A DNA stretch of 64,000 bases from Conoideocrella luteorostrata (GCA_032433595.1 JASWJB010000129.1:1-64000); one strand, 5' to 3'; positions 1 through 12,105 are shown, numbered from the stretch's first letter. Notes: generated from the sequence alone by a model not told the origin. Program-made: numbers and translations.

Positions 1-469
1 TGGCACCTTCGGAAGGTCCCGATGCCTCGTATTAGCTAGATTCGTACGATAGTGGAAGAAGGTGGCATGATGCCAAGGAATATAGGCCTGAGGCACCTGA
101 ATTCCAGGGAATTTCCCGGTCGCTGAAGGTCTATAAAGAAGGGTCACGATGCCCGTCAGAGGGTATCATTCAAGTCAGAACATCATCTATCAATATCACT
201 GCTTGCACTCTCAAATCTATCTATTTCACCTATTCCTGCTATTTCCACTGTTGTCAAATTGCTCCTTCCCTTACTCATGAAGGCACATAACGCAACAGCA
301 AGGTGTTAGTTTATTTCTCAATTAGAGTTGCGGTGTTGTTCAATAGCATCTGATTTAATGGTTCAGATACACAGGTAGTCAGTATTATGTAATAATATGC
401 ATTCAAAGATTAAATTAAAAAAATCTCAAAGTGTCAATTTGCTTGACGAAGAAGGCATAGTTTCGTTTC
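1..469. other. Gene-free left edge, possible LTR remnant
   Basis: No ORF of interest. A TATA-like stretch near 130 followed by a pyrimidine-rich segment (about 180-300) resembles the promoter and downstream part of a fungal LTR, but both boundaries are missing, so this is only a suggestion. Confidence 0.2.
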
Positions 470-680
470 TGTAGGAAGCACAGGGGCTTCGGGTGACGAG
501 GGTATCGATACCGGAAGGTGAAGCAAGACAATGTGCAGAACAATTCAATTCATCTGATCTCGGCTATCTAAGAGAGAAGAAGAGGAAGAGGAATGCCCCC
601 GAGCGCACCGTACAAAAGAGGCGCGCTCGGGTGGCCACGTGACCTTGTCTAATTGCTACGCTTGACGAGGGATTCCAACA
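470..680 (-). mobile_element. Solo LTR, family A (copy 1, inverted)
   Basis: A 211-bp sequence that, read on the minus strand, begins TGTTGGAAT and ends TTCCTACA. It matches 4819-5023 over its whole length, in the opposite orientation, including the shared block GGTATCGATACCCTCGT. TG...CA ends and about 200 bp are usual for a Copia-type solo LTR. The flanking 5-mers (GTTTC and TAAAC) do not match, so the target-site duplication is lost or mutated. No internal retroelement coding sequence lies next to it. Confidence 0.75.
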
Positions 681-935
681 TAAACATTACCGTTCTAATA
701 TATTACAGTTTCCATATTTCTCTATTTAATATAATTATTATTAGTTTAAATTATTTTATGCAAGAACTCTTTTCTTAATAAGGTGTAGTGGAGGTTTATA
801 TATTATTTACCTTTTATTCAAGGTAGTCATGCAATAACTGTGCGAGAGTACCATCAACAATTCTCGACTTTAATAAACCACCTATTGGAATTGATAGGAG
901 AGGTTCAAATTTGTTCGCATTGATGGGATGTGCAG

Positions 936-1123
936 TGTTACTTAGATGATGGATGCAGAATCCCTCGTCTGACGGCCTCGTCCAAATCCCCCTATAAATA
1001 CCCCTATAATCTGAGACACTTCCGTCCTGAGTTCCTGCCTTAGGCCCAGAGGCCAAATAAACTTTCTCTCACAGCCCTTGTATCCACACATCCGGTCCAC
1101 ACACACACCCGTGTAATCCAACA
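936..1123 (+). mobile_element. Solo LTR, family C (copy 1)
   Basis: Begins TGTTACTTAG and ends ATCCAACA. It aligns with 18281-18460 throughout (shared CCTCGTC, CGGCCTCGTCCA, GATCCCCCTAT-like and CTGAGAC blocks). TG...CA ends fit an LTR. The flanking 5-mers do not match, so this is an old insertion. Confidence 0.65.
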
Positions 1124-1672
1124 CCACCACCCTAGTAGTGAATTATATAGGGTGTCGTCACAATAACACCCCAACACCCGCATTAGCTCTGGGACTTCAA
1201 TTTCTCCTTCAAACATTTGAGATAAACAGTGCATTAGAAAATGTCAGAAGAGTATTGAGGGTGCGGGCTAGAACAGTAGTGGCGTCGTTCGTGGCCAAGT
1301 TGTGCAAAATCCAACTCCAACAGCCTTGCACATGCTCAATTCCATTAAATTGCAAACGAAAGTGTACTTGAGTTAGATTCATCTGTATCCGTAAGGGGGT
1401 TATCATGGTCAGTCTATTGCGAGGCAAAAACTACTCATGATCTTGCCCGCTGCACACCATGTATATCTACTGCTTATAGTAAAGGCTGGTCGTCGCAATC
1501 AATTTATAATAATCAAGTTTTGAAGGGGGGCATGCTCGAGATGGTAACATTTTATACTAGCAAATCGAATAAAAGTATAAAGCTGTCCCATCTATCAAGG
1601 AACGCTTGTGGCCATGACCTCGTTCTCATGTTTATACCCTCCAACATTGTTAAAGAAATGTCGGTGTACCCA
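1124..1672. other. Intergenic
   Basis: Several short ORFs occur but none has recognisable protein character. I see no repeat apart from the neighbouring LTR. Confidence 0.5.
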
Positions 1673-2250
1673 TCACTGCGGCATGTGCTCAAACGATGTG
1701 GCCAACTTCTCTTGGCAGAATGGTAGTTTGCCCGCAGTCCAGATTTCCACCGTCTAACCAAGGGAAACCAGTTATTATTCGCAGTCAAGCAAGCAAGCAT
1801 ATCAAGGGCCAAGGAAACAGGATGAGTTCGTGGGCGGATAAATAAATACATACTGGCTTGAGATTCTTCTTAATTTCCGTGTCAAGCGTGCCGGCCTTGA
1901 GGATAGATACAGCACGGTTGGCGTCGGGTTCGTGAGCAATGGGCGAGCCGCAGGCGGGACAGAAAACGCGGTAGACAGCATTGCCTGAGGATCCTTTACC
2001 AGCCCACCTCTTGACCTCACCGTGTATTTTGAACTTGTCTTTGGGAACTAACGCGACAAGAGCTGGAGTACATATCTGTTAGCTGAGGTTGACTTGGTGG
2101 ATGAATGTAAGGGGGGGGGGGGAAGGTACAATAAGTCGAGCCTGTCTGACGCTGACAGTCATCGCAGTGGTCGTAGCCAGTCATGATGGGAGCTTCAACT
2201 TCAACAGAATATTTGACGGCCTTACAAAGGCAATGTCCGGTAAGAGGCAT
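1673..2250 (-). CDS. GFA family (glutathione-dependent formaldehyde-activating enzyme-like), three exons
   Basis: Predicted zinc-binding Mss4-like-fold protein of the GFA family, some members of which act on S-hydroxymethylglutathione; the substrate here is unknown. Exons on the minus strand are 2250-2130, 2062-1854 and 1753-1673, giving 136 residues. Introns 2063-2129 and 1754-1853 have GT..AG ends and the joins keep the frame, restoring the family order. Visible motifs are Cys7-x-Cys9, Cys29-x2-Cys32 (HCDDCQRQTGS context) and Cys75-x2-Cys78 (FCPACGSP), followed by the C-terminal GKLPFCQEK-type motif. Length and motif spacing are normal for the family. Intron 1 holds a run of 12 G on the plus strand. 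The gene looks intact and sits between solo LTRs. Confidence 0.85.
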
Positions 2251-4672
2251 GGCAGGCTAGAAGGGTCTGGATTTGGTTCTCTGATGCTTTTTCTAGGTGA
2301 ATATTGTTCTGCAGTTGAAGCGGACGCATGAACATAGCATAATTTAGCTACAGAGGCGTAAGGGGAGGGAGGGGCAATAAATATAAGGTCCCGACTCTAC
2401 TAAAGATTATGATATTTCTTTGATTGTGGAGGGGCCTGAGTTAGGTCACAGGCTCCACTTTTCAACGAGCGGCAAGTTCGATGCGTCTAGTAGGCTAAAT
2501 TGTACATGACACTTACATGGTACATCATGCACCTATTAGTATACTAGGCGAACAGAATTGACGCTTATTATAGTGAGATTTGCGCATAATCAGAAGTACC
2601 CTTTGATCCGTCAAGTCCCGATTAATCTAATTCGTGATTCGTAGCCCGCCTGCCCAAGACCCCTCCGCAGTCAAAGGGATAGGGTGGGATTTGGAAAGCG
2701 ATCGGGACGTCTCGGCTTTGTGAGGCTGAGATATTGTGTTTGGGGCATGCACTTCTGCCAGGTTAATTCCTGGGGTAATCCATCTCACTCATAGTTTTCA
2801 TTCGGTCAACACTGTCTCAGGATTTGTCGTTAGCTAACTAGTTGAAATCCACAATGCCCGATGCTCGGTGTGATGGCATCTCTAGCTTCAAGCTAGCATA
2901 TTCTTTACCGCCTTTTCTAGCTAATCATGCACTCCACTCATATGTATCACCGACAGTCTCACTTAAAAAATATGACACGACGAATTGGCGAGAAAATAGG
3001 AACAGCATAGCACAACAAGGAATTCGTGCCGAAACACAAGCTTTCCTTATGGATCCACGACGTCACTTACCAAATGAGGTAGATATAACTGGCGTGAAAT
3101 CCTGTCCAGTTCCCTGTTGTACGTAGCGAATGACGAAAGAGGGGAGGCTGTAGAAACTAGTCGTTGCCTTGGTGGTCGCGATGCAGCCTAATGCAAAGTG
3201 CTTGCACGCCAGCTTTTATGTGATGAATGAATTGTCAGGGATCTGCATCCTGGCGCTGCAATGCCGTCACACTATATAGCGTGCTCGGCATTTTCTAAAA
3301 CGCCAGCACGGTCCGATAAGACACTAGGTATTATTTTGACGTGGCCTCACCCTGAGCGCGGCAGCAAAACTTGTACGTCTTGATGAAGGAGGCCAGCACC
3401 ACCCGAAACTACGAGCGACTCCTATCGCTCTAGTCTGCGTCATGCCGCAGGGAGTCGGGTGACTTGGCTGCTATTGGTCACCACGTCACTCACTGCCTGC
3501 CTCGAGCGGCTAATCAACCCATCACCATAGCGGGTCGAGAGGTTGCATGTAGATCTTTTCTGCAACTAAAACTAAAGTGATGATCGGACGCATTATCGGG
3601 ATAAGAGGCAAAATCGTCTTGAAGATGGCGGCTCTTTAGGCAGTGTCACTGTTCACGATTCGGTGCTTCCACAACATCACCGCAAGTTGCTGCATACAAA
3701 CTGAGCTAGTTAGCTTGACCCGATATGGGGCATGAACAACCTACAAAAAAAGGTTTTCATAACGTCCAGAAGCCGCTCTAGCGGGCTCCAAGCCAATTGA
3801 AGCCATCTAATTCTCCTTCTCTCGTCCCCCCCTCCACCTACCTCCACAGGCCAATAAAGGATATTCTATTAGTTTGGAAAAGGATGATTGGCTGTATCGC
3901 GTGCATGCTAGGCAATCTCCCCTCACTCTTACGACATTGCCTTTGTGGAAAGTTGAAACGGGCTGCGTGAACCGAAGTCTGGAGGTTGTTTGGGATAAAG
4001 GCCAGTTGGGCAACGCTCGACGCATTTGCCATCCTAGGTAAGATGGTGCATGAGATGGATTGTTCATCTGGCAGGGAATTTCAAAGTAACATACCACGTT
4101 CCGAAACAACTCGAGCTTGCACTCGCAACTTGGAGAACATAACCCCCCGCATCCTCCAATTTCTACAGCACTAGTGATTTTATCCCAGGGCACGCACACA
4201 AATTCCCTCTTGTAACATGTGCCGCATTCAGTAAATTCTTCAGTGGCCTTCTTTAATGAGAATCAGCACAGAAACAGGCTTACGACATATAAATACGTAC
4301 ATCGCAGTCCTTCTCTCTATCAGTGCTTGATCGACGGCAATGAGCCTGAGCTGCTAGCCAGACAGATAATGCGAAGGCTGGCCTCATTATGACCAAGGTA
4401 ATAGGAAGAGGGCTTGATGCTATAATGGTGATTACCTATTTTTGAAAGCCCTGTAATTAAAATATATATGGATTCTTTTTTGACTTATTGCTGGGACGAA
4501 CACTACTTCTTATATGGCAAAATATTATATTGCACTGTGCGCCGAGAATTGTATAGTATGCTAGAGAGAAACAATATGCAACGGCGCAAGATGAGAGTGG
4601 AGTCGAATGCAAATATCATAGCGATCCCGTGTCAAGGTTCATGCGGATTGCCTTTGTCCATGCATTTTTGTC
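2251..4672. other. Intergenic, 2.4 kb
   Basis: Short unrelated ORFs on both strands only, the longest about 130 codons on the minus strand at 3807-4199 with no recognisable features. I see nothing else I can support. Confidence 0.5.
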
Positions 4673-4765
4673 GTGAGGAATGTCTTACCCTAAGGAATGT
4701 CTTGTCCTGAGGAATGTTTCGCCCGAGGAACGACTTGCCTTGAGGAATGCCGTGCTCAAGAACAG
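4673..4765 (+). repeat. Short tandem array, unit about 16-19 bp
   Basis: About five imperfect copies of a unit like GAGGAATGTCTTGCCC, with drift between copies. It lies just upstream of the family A LTR at 4819. Confidence 0.65.
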
Positions 4766-4818
4766 CGTTCCTAACAGTACCCGATGCCCAGGGGAGTCAC
4801 ACTGAGCCGGCCAATACG

Positions 4819-5023
4819 TGTTGGAATACTTAGTCAAACGTGCGAGCAAAGGTCACGTAGTCACACTAGCGCGCCTCTTTTATACGCCGCGCTCGGCAGC
4901 ATACCTTTTCCTCTTCTTTGTCTTTCTTAGATAGTCACGAATTAGTTGAATTGTTTTGCACATTGTTTTGCTTCACTCTCCGGTATCGATACCCTCGTGA
5001 CCCGAAGCCCTGTGCTTCCTACA
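4819..5023 (+). mobile_element. Solo LTR, family A (copy 2)
   Basis: A 205-bp sequence starting TGTTGGAATAC and ending CTTCCTACA, the same family as 470-680 but in plus orientation. It contains a TATA-like TTTTATACGCC and the palindromic block GGTATCGATACC. Flanks ATACG and TTGCG do not form a duplication. The two family A copies face each other over 4.1 kb with no retroelement body between them, so they are separate insertions and not the ends of one element. Confidence 0.75.
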
Positions 5024-5599
5024 TTGCGACTCTTGAAAGAGACCTTCAATTCATAGGACCAATTGATAATGCGGTCCTTTGTCGGGCAGCCTGCAAGCAA
5101 TCTCATTCTGCTGCCAAACTGCTAATAAACATCTTCGGGAGGGTAAGCAGGCATAAAAGAAGCATTGTAGAAGAATTGGGAAGGTTAGAACTCAGGATGG
5201 TCATGGTCAGACTGATCACAATTATATAAATACATGCATGCATTTTGCGACCACTTCGATTCTATACTGTTGCTTCCAACAATTAATTGCTAAAAGCGGA
5301 CCGTTGGGAGCGGCAAAGCAACATTCCAATTGCAATGATGACTTATAATTTGCGACGTATAGAATTCCACGACCAGCCATCTTCCGGCACTCACTCCCTA
5401 CGTGCGTGGCATCACATCTGCCAGTAACCTTAGTCCATAGCTCGGCGTAAAACTTTTGAGTAGTCCTCTAGAGCCAATCCCTGTCGTCCGTCACTTTACG
5501 TTATTCATCGGCAAGCGGAGTCTCGGCTGAAGTTTTGGAGAAGGACACGTCACTGTCTCGGCGAAGCGCTCCACAAGCTTATCGTCCGTAGTCAGCTAG
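5024..5599. other. Intergenic
   Basis: No supported gene. A near-duplicate block (GTCTCGGCGAAGCGCTCCAC) occurs at about 5553 and 5626, a small local duplication. Confidence 0.4.
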
Positions 5600-6259
5600 T
5601 TACTCCGTAGTTAAGCACACGTCAATGTCTCGGCGAAGCGCTCCACAGAGACGGGTCAAAATATGTGGCGCGGGGGCAGCTGAAGTAGCGGACCCGGTGA
5701 TCAACGATATAGGGGCCGTATTAAATGGGTCGTGCAGATGGCCGGAAAAGCCTCCAGGCCGTAACCCCTCAAACTTCACAAACCACCATCGAAAGGGGTC
5801 TTCGAACATAATATAGTCCTTATCTTGAGGTGGCAAGGGTGTTTGCCACGGCATTTGCGCTATTGAACAGAGCGCTGGTGATTTTGCGGATGATAATGTT
5901 TACGGCGGGTTGTGAGTGTTGCAGGCGCCGGCGTTGGAGGAGTGCAGGCGCCAATGAGCTGACTTTACCCAGACAGGGCCCTCTTTGCCCATCGCCACCT
6001 TGTTAAGGCACGCACAGCCGAGTTGTTTGCCGAAAAATGCCAGCCATGGGAGGTGACTGCGGCAAATGTGTGAAGGAGCATTATTCAGATCGTCTACGAT
6101 GTAATTCGAGCCATTGTGGACCACATCGCCGTTCAGGAAACGGTGCGACCTATCTTTTCTGTTATTAATTGATCGATGTATGATCTCAAAGCCGAGCAGC
6201 TGGGTTGCAGCACGGATAGCAATTACTCCGTAGACAAGGCGGCCGGGACCAGAATTCAC
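5600..6259 (-). pseudogene. Unrecognised ORF pair in one frame, possibly a decayed gene
   Basis: Two open stretches lie in the same minus-strand frame (6259-5900 and 5854-5600), separated by one stop codon at 5900-5902. The translated text reads like protein, with aromatic-rich blocks such as DPFRWWFVKFEG, but I do not recognise it. A GTAAAC..CACCAG sequence near the stop could be a very short intron that ends the protein soon after. It may be a gene with an unrecognised intron, a pseudogene with one nonsense mutation, or chance. Confidence 0.25.
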
Positions 6260-6413
6260 GGCAAATGTGGCTCATGGCTCAAGAAATTAAAGAATTGCAA
6301 GTCATCGTATTTAACCAACGACCCCTTGCTGTCACAAGGTGACGAGGTAATTCACAAGTCTCAAAACAGGCAACCACGATACCTAAAAATAAACACCAAG
6401 TTTGTACATAGCC

Positions 6414-7832
6414 TCAAACCGAACCACCAAGTGAGGCCCGTTGCGAAGCTTTGGTTTGCTTGAGTTGCTCCTCCCTCTCATTGAATCCTGCCTTGATATC
6501 GCCTTGAGCCTTTTCCACCCAGTTCACTCCACTACTCCAGAGCTTCTTGCCTTCAGCAGCCTTGGCTCCAAACTTCTTCAAAAAGCTGCTGTTTTTGCTG
6601 CTTCTCCGTTCTGTTGGCGAATCGTCTCCCTCTGGGTCACTGCCAATGAGGGTGCTGTCATTCAGGCTATCGATTGTGCAAGTGGACATAAAGGATGTTT
6701 CGGGAGTGTCCGCCTCGACAGTAGTCTCGCTTGCTTTGGATCGGGGAGATGGGTCGGTGACACTGCCATCCGGCTCTGGGGCGTCCTTCACACTGGCGAC
6801 GAGTATTGGTCTTTTGTCGATTCCTTGTTTCGCGGCGTCCAGTGTCTCGTTCATGTCCGATACCGAGAAAGAGCAGTATTGCTTGACAATTTTGTATGCT
6901 TCCTGAGATAGGCTCCATTCTCCCTTTTCATTCATTGAGTACGCTGGCTGCAACATGAACTTTTCCGTAAAGAGCACCGCCTCCAGAACCTTTTCTCTCG
7001 GTGCCCTGAACCATTCGCTGTGAGATCTGCCGCATTGAGGGCAGTCTTTAACATCGAGTCTGTGATGTTGCAATATGGCATGAGCGATGCACTCAGCTTG
7101 GTAGGCACCCGGTATCTTGTTGGCACTTTGGTGAATAATTTCTGAGTTCTTTCCGCAGCAGTTGTTGGACTGACGAAGCCTTTGCTCAGCGCTTGTCTTT
7201 GTGCGTCCTATCTTGAATAGGGTAGGATCCCTGAGGTGCTCGAGGACGTAGACGAATCCTGCGGCCATTTTCGTCTCGGACGGGTGATCGTAAATTGTCT
7301 TGAATATCTTGTGCGGGTCTCGGAGTGATCCAGCCCGCCTGGGGGAGGTGACACCAATGTCGATTTCCGAAGTCTTTGTCGATTTCTTGAGATGCACGCC
7401 ATTGGCATGCAGCTCAGTCTCCTCTGCGATTTCCGTGATGATGAGGTTATTCATCTGCTTCGTGATACTGGAACCGATGGAAGGCGTTCGGCGCTCGGTC
7501 GACCAAGCTTCAAATTTCGAGAGCGCAGCCTTATTGTGACGAGAGCAATAAGTTTTCCAGATGAAGTTTCGCAATTGTGGGTAGATCCCTTCGTTGATAG
7601 GGGCGTGGGGCAAGCTGTCGAGACGCGACAAGATTTCCTTCAAGTCCGTTAAGTCACCTTCCGGACTGGGCCACTTGCAAGGCGAAAGACTGCATCGTTC
7701 ACCCTTCACCGTCTCTGCCAAGCAAGTATCATAGTGATTTATGTTACTGGGTTCAGAAAAATGACCGAAATTGTCCAAGATAGTACACAGCTCCTTGAAC
7801 ACTGGGTGCTTGGATACGGTTGCGGAACCCAT
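6414..7832 (-). CDS. T5orf172 / GIY-YIG-like domain protein
   Basis: Intact, intronless, 472 residues from the first ATG (7832); the open frame extends a few codons further without an ATG. Residues about 192-290 form a T5orf172 (MUG113-type) domain of the GIY-YIG superfamily: GFVYVL, then KIGRTK around 206-211, a conserved acidic position in YQAECIAHAIL (about 247) and a Cys-x2-Cys (CPQCG, about 264-268) before SEWFRAP. The domain is predicted to bind or cut DNA; in fungi its role is unknown. The C-terminal third is Ser/Thr/Asp-rich and probably disordered, ending in a Lys/Glu-rich segment. The N-terminal 180 residues carry a few Cys but no domain I can name. No homologous neighbour is present. 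Confidence 0.8.
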   Translation of the reverse strand: MGSATVSKHPVFKELCTILDNFGHFSEPSNINHYDTCLAETVKGERCSLSPCKWPSPEGDLTDLKEILSRLDSLPHAPINEGIYPQLRNFIWKTYCSRHNKAALSKFEAWSTERRTPSIGSSITKQMNNLIITEIAEETELHANGVHLKKSTKTSEIDIGVTSPRRAGSLRDPHKIFKTIYDHPSETKMAAGFVYVLEHLRDPTLFKIGRTKTSAEQRLRQSNNCCGKNSEIIHQSANKIPGAYQAECIAHAILQHHRLDVKDCPQCGRSHSEWFRAPREKVLEAVLFTEKFMLQPAYSMNEKGEWSLSQEAYKIVKQYCSFSVSDMNETLDAAKQGIDKRPILVASVKDAPEPDGSVTDPSPRSKASETTVEADTPETSFMSTCTIDSLNDSTLIGSDPEGDDSPTERRSSKNSSFLKKFGAKAAEGKKLWSSGVNWVEKAQGDIKAGFNEREEQLKQTKASQRASLGGSV

Positions 7833-8162
7833 GGCGACTCGGAAGTGTGGCAATCACAATGGTGGCTACTTTCCCTACGATCACATTCAGAGGAAGAGAC
7901 GGGGGTTATGAATGCAATGGCAAATGGCCACCATGCACCAACCACCGATTTCTTGCCCGCCCGGTGGCTAGCACCAGGAGGCTTTGATGCAATGCGACTG
8001 TGATGACCACAACCCATGCTGCCTTCCCTAGTTGTAAGGAGGTCGGTTTACCTCATGATAGGCTGCCTTGTTCCCGATATGCAGCAAAAGTGCCACGGCT
8101 AGATCAAAAGGAGCAGATACATACCTCAGCTGATGATGCAATTGGCCGGAGTCCGAATACTA
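7833..8162. other. Upstream region of the T5orf172 gene with one arm of a direct repeat
   Basis: No gene. Bases 8124-8162 are a near copy of 8941-8982 on the other side of the adjacent Tc1-like element. Confidence 0.5.
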
Positions 8163-8934
8163 CAGTCCCACCACAAAAGTGACGATAATCACGGAATTCA
8201 GCCCCATTTTTCCACCCGACCCGGGAATGTCATTGCCGCGTTTTGCGCCCAAATTCAATTGAATTAATTAGTAGCTACAGGAGTTGATTGGTAATTGATT
8301 ATCCTGTTAGATAATCCACTTAACACTTTGTGTACCACCCGCGTGCATGTACGAGCGCGGCCATACGCCGAGGCATTGAATCAATTAGCCTATTTAATAG
8401 GTTATCTTCAAGGAGCTCCCACGCTTAGCTAACGGGTCTCTAATTAAGGGATATAAGAAAGTTCTTCGATTGTACGAAAATCCGGCCCAGAACGTCTGGG
8501 AATGCCGTGTGGGTTTATCTCAAGGTTGTACATGATGTGGCAAAAGCCGCTCGCCCTATAGATATTAGCTGTACTCCGTAATTATAATCAATATTCCCCG
8601 GAAGACCTACTTGGTGGCAGAAAAACCACTTCTAGCGGTCTCCCTTTCAATGTTTAATTACAGTCTCGCTAGAGAAGATCCAACGCCGCCAAAAGCAGGG
8701 AGACTCACGAAGGTATTTTTGTGCAAATTCTAGTCTTTGTAATGCTAAATCTGGCGTTAATTTTAGCCGTTGTAGTGCTTTACTGTGCTGGATACGCTCT
8801 TATAAGGACTATATTCAACCCTTGGCGTAATTGGCTGCATTTTGATAGAATTATGGTTCGTCAAAGATGAAAGGTGCAGACGGACTGTTGTTGTGTGTAA
8901 CGCGTTAATTATCGTCACTTTTGCGACCCCACTG
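8163..8934 (-). mobile_element. Internally deleted Tc1/mariner element
   Basis: Ends are CAGTCCCACC... on the left and, on the opposite strand from 8934, CAGTGGGGTC.... Both ends then share CAAAAGTGACGATAAT in inverted orientation, so these are terminal inverted repeats with the CAGT tip common in Tc1-like elements. TA precedes the left end; the right side reads CA, a likely mutated target site. Inside, on the minus strand around 8440-8330, the translation matches the C-terminus of a Tc1-type DDE transposase (WELLEDNLLNRLIDSMPRR, then GWYTK). The rest of the transposase is gone, so the 772-bp copy is non-autonomous. Confidence 0.7.
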
Positions 8935-11900
8935 CACATGCCTCAGCTGATGATGAAATTGGCCGGAGAGTCCGAATACTACCTCGTCTATTTTTGGTGC
9001 CTAGAACTTGAACCGTGGATCTTGGCCGAGCACAATTAGGACGTCCATTAATAACAGTGCCATGTGGAGTCTGAACAGGGCCGTCTCTCTCGAAGGATGC
9101 ACTAGTTATGCATGTCATCGCAACTCGACAATATGCCCTGCACCACTGGGAGCTACCACCCACCAAGGAGTCTTCACAACGCGCAAAAGCACGCGATCAT
9201 CCCCTTACCCCGAGAGAGGAGAGAGAAAAGAAAGGCGGACTTGCGAACCAGCGACACCTCATGCAGACAAGCGCGGACCAGGAGGTCCCTATGGCTACGT
9301 CGACCGCCAGCCCCCCCTCATTCCGACCCGGTCAGTCCAAGATGCAGATGCGTTCCCTCAACATCTGCACCTCTTCACCAACCGACTCTTGTGCAGCGTT
9401 GCGCATGGGGCATCACGCATAATACGTTTTCGTCATCGTTCGTGGCTTTCGCAGAAAAAAGCCCTCGAGAAGCGTCTCTCGCACAGGGCAGAATCTCGTC
9501 ATTCCCTCGATATCTCGTCGCAAAAAATAACCACAGGAAACAGATGGGCACTGTCCCCGTCTTAGCCTTGCTTCTTCCCGCCGGACTTTGTTTCCGGGAC
9601 CCGGTCCTGTCCCGCTCTTACCCACTCCATCCTTGTCTGTAAGCTGGCAGGGGCGGTTGTTGGGAGTTGGCAACACGGGTGCAAAATGTTCAGGACCAAC
9701 ACCGCACACTTTACAAACTTGCATGCGCCAGCAGAAAATCCTTCAGACTAGTCGCCGTCGCTTACGCAAGTGTTTCAAGGGCTGCAAGTCCAGACCATAT
9801 TTGTTTTTCGCTCGAGCGGGCTTGGTTCGCCGAAGGCTTCCCTGTGCCGTATTGCGAGACAGTCATTTCGGGCAACTACTGGATGCTAGCATCCACGCAA
9901 GTACTTCAATGGCTTGGCGTGTCGCGCATTACGGGCCTAAAAATCTGCAAGACATCTTGGCTAACGTTCGCTAGTCCGGATGGCGAGCCTCCCGGTCAGA
10001 TCTTTGAGAAGAGCTGCCAGCCGAGGTATATGCAGGCTGACGATTCGTCCTGGTTTAGCAAAATTTACTTGCTGATATAGATATTCCGTTCACTACTAGG
10101 CGGTATAAAATGTCCTTGATGGAGCCAAAGCAGTGGGAGAGATGAAGATAGTCTGTAATGGGTATTAGTATATATTCTATACCGGGGAATATTACGCTTA
10201 TATTCTATGTAGTTATTTAACTCACCCTCAAGAACCTTTTCATCGTAGGCAAGGACACAGAGGCTAAGGTTGTAGAGTTTAAGAGCGACGGCGGATAATG
10301 GTGGAGAGCTATTCGTGCCAAAGGGTGGGGCATGGGGCAGCTACGAAGTATGGCATGAAAGGGGGCGCGGCAAGGGCCAGCCTCCTCTAACAGCATCTCA
10401 ATCGCGACCTTTCACAATGGACCTGACGTCGATCAAAGTCGTCTCTTTAAAACACCATAATGTTCTAATATGTATTTAGTAAACTAGCACCAAACTACTA
10501 TAACATGCCTCGCGTCTGCTATGTTAGTCTCACTGTTTGTTTAATACATATTCCTTTTAATTGACCGCGACCAAGATCTAGAGATATGTGTGTTGAAGCT
10601 GGGCCTAGTGGTTAAACTCCTATGCTCTCTAGGACTCTTCGCATTTTATGAACTATTAGATAGTTATCCTTAGACGACAGCGCCGTCTGCTGCGCCTTCG
10701 AGTCCAGCTACCACTAATTATAATAGCTTACTAAATTTTTAGCAGGGTAAAGGCCAAGCCCCACTAAACCTTATATGTTAAGCCAAAGCAAAAAAAAACA
10801 AGCCTCCCAAAAAAAAAAAATACCAAAAAAATATATATATTAAAACAATTTTACTAGCCCTAGTAACAGAAGATGGAGATAACCTAATGTGGCTTCACAT
10901 TGAGTTTCGGCCCAGCTGCTCGGCCGTATCAGAATCTACTATTGCAATAGGGTCTCACTCAGGAGAAGAGTCTATCGTCAGTTTTTCAGCTTCTTATTCT
11001 TAGTATCATTAAAAATCTTTCGCTTAGCATTAGAGTAATGTCCTGTGCTATCTGGTCATATATTTTATGACCGATGTCTTTGACGGCCAAATAATTCTAA
11101 TGTAGTTTATCTACCTGAGATTATAATATAAAGCTATGAATATGCTTATGGGGCTTCACTTGACCTGTCGAGCTCGTATCAGCGATGGCTTAACTTTGGG
11201 CTGTAACGCACCTGTAGGGCTGCTTGTGAGCGGCCGTCGAATTTTTTACTGATTTGTTGATAAATGTCTGCCCATGGTAACATCTTCTTTTCCTTTAAGC
11301 TAATAAGAAGCTTGTCCTCTGTGAATCGAGACTTCCAGTGATGCCCTTGCTTGACACTTGCACCTTCATAAGACGGGATGGCCCCGCCTGGGACCTTGGC
11401 ATTTAAGTTACGACAGCGACTTACGCAGAAGGTCCAGGCCTCTGGTCTGGTTCTGAGATGCTACCATCCCTGTCCTGACGAACTGGGGAGTCTCGTTTGG
11501 CTGGTCATGTTGAACCGTCACGGCTACGCTTTCTGGATCGTTTGCCACGGGTTCAATATTCTTTAAGACGAAGATTCTGTCATTATCGCTCAAAGGAGGC
11601 TTTGACTACACTCTCTTCGCTATGGTTTAATGGTAAATCATGAGTGCTCACAAATGACTGTTGTGGAGCAGCACATGGCCGCGGCCACTGCTCATCGTCG
11701 GTATCTGCATCCCGTGCCGAAGTTGTAGCCCAAGGAGAAAGCGAAAAAGAGGCGCCTCTTATCATCCCTCCAGGGCAACCTTCATTAGCTGTTCCGTCTT
11801 GGTTTCCCTTTGGTCCGGTGTGCCCATTTTGAAATGCTATTTTACAGCTTCCCAGACAAGGAGAGCTTAAGATAGGTTGCGGAGAGAAAATGGCTTTAGT

Positions 11901-12105
11901 TGCAACAGTGGCAATCGGCAGGAGTAGATGGATTTGAATACGAATGAATTGAATTGAAGAGCCTTGAAAGTGATAATGTTGTTGACGATGATCCTCTTCT
12001 GAAGAGCACTATAATCCTCCTATATATACTCCTTCAGCAACCGGAACGTTTCCTTGAATGTAGTGACCTTAGGCCTATATTCCCTGGTACCATGCCATCT
12101 GCTTC
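8935..12105. other. Gene-poor region, 3.2 kb
   Basis: Overlapping ORFs of 100-185 codons occur at 9008-10080 on both strands, but none has a recognisable domain and their number reflects GC content rather than genes. From about 10090 to 11340 the sequence is AT-rich with A/T runs, as in RIP-affected or decayed repeat DNA. Nothing further can be supported. Confidence 0.45.

Noticed and set aside
470..5023. A complete retrotransposon bounded by the two family A LTRs
   Set aside because: The two LTRs face each other in inverted orientation and the DNA between has no gag or pol; it also holds an intact GFA gene.
9008..10080. Overlapping ORFs of 104-185 codons on both strands
   Set aside because: Several frames are open at once in GC-rich DNA, none with a recognisable domain, start context or introns.
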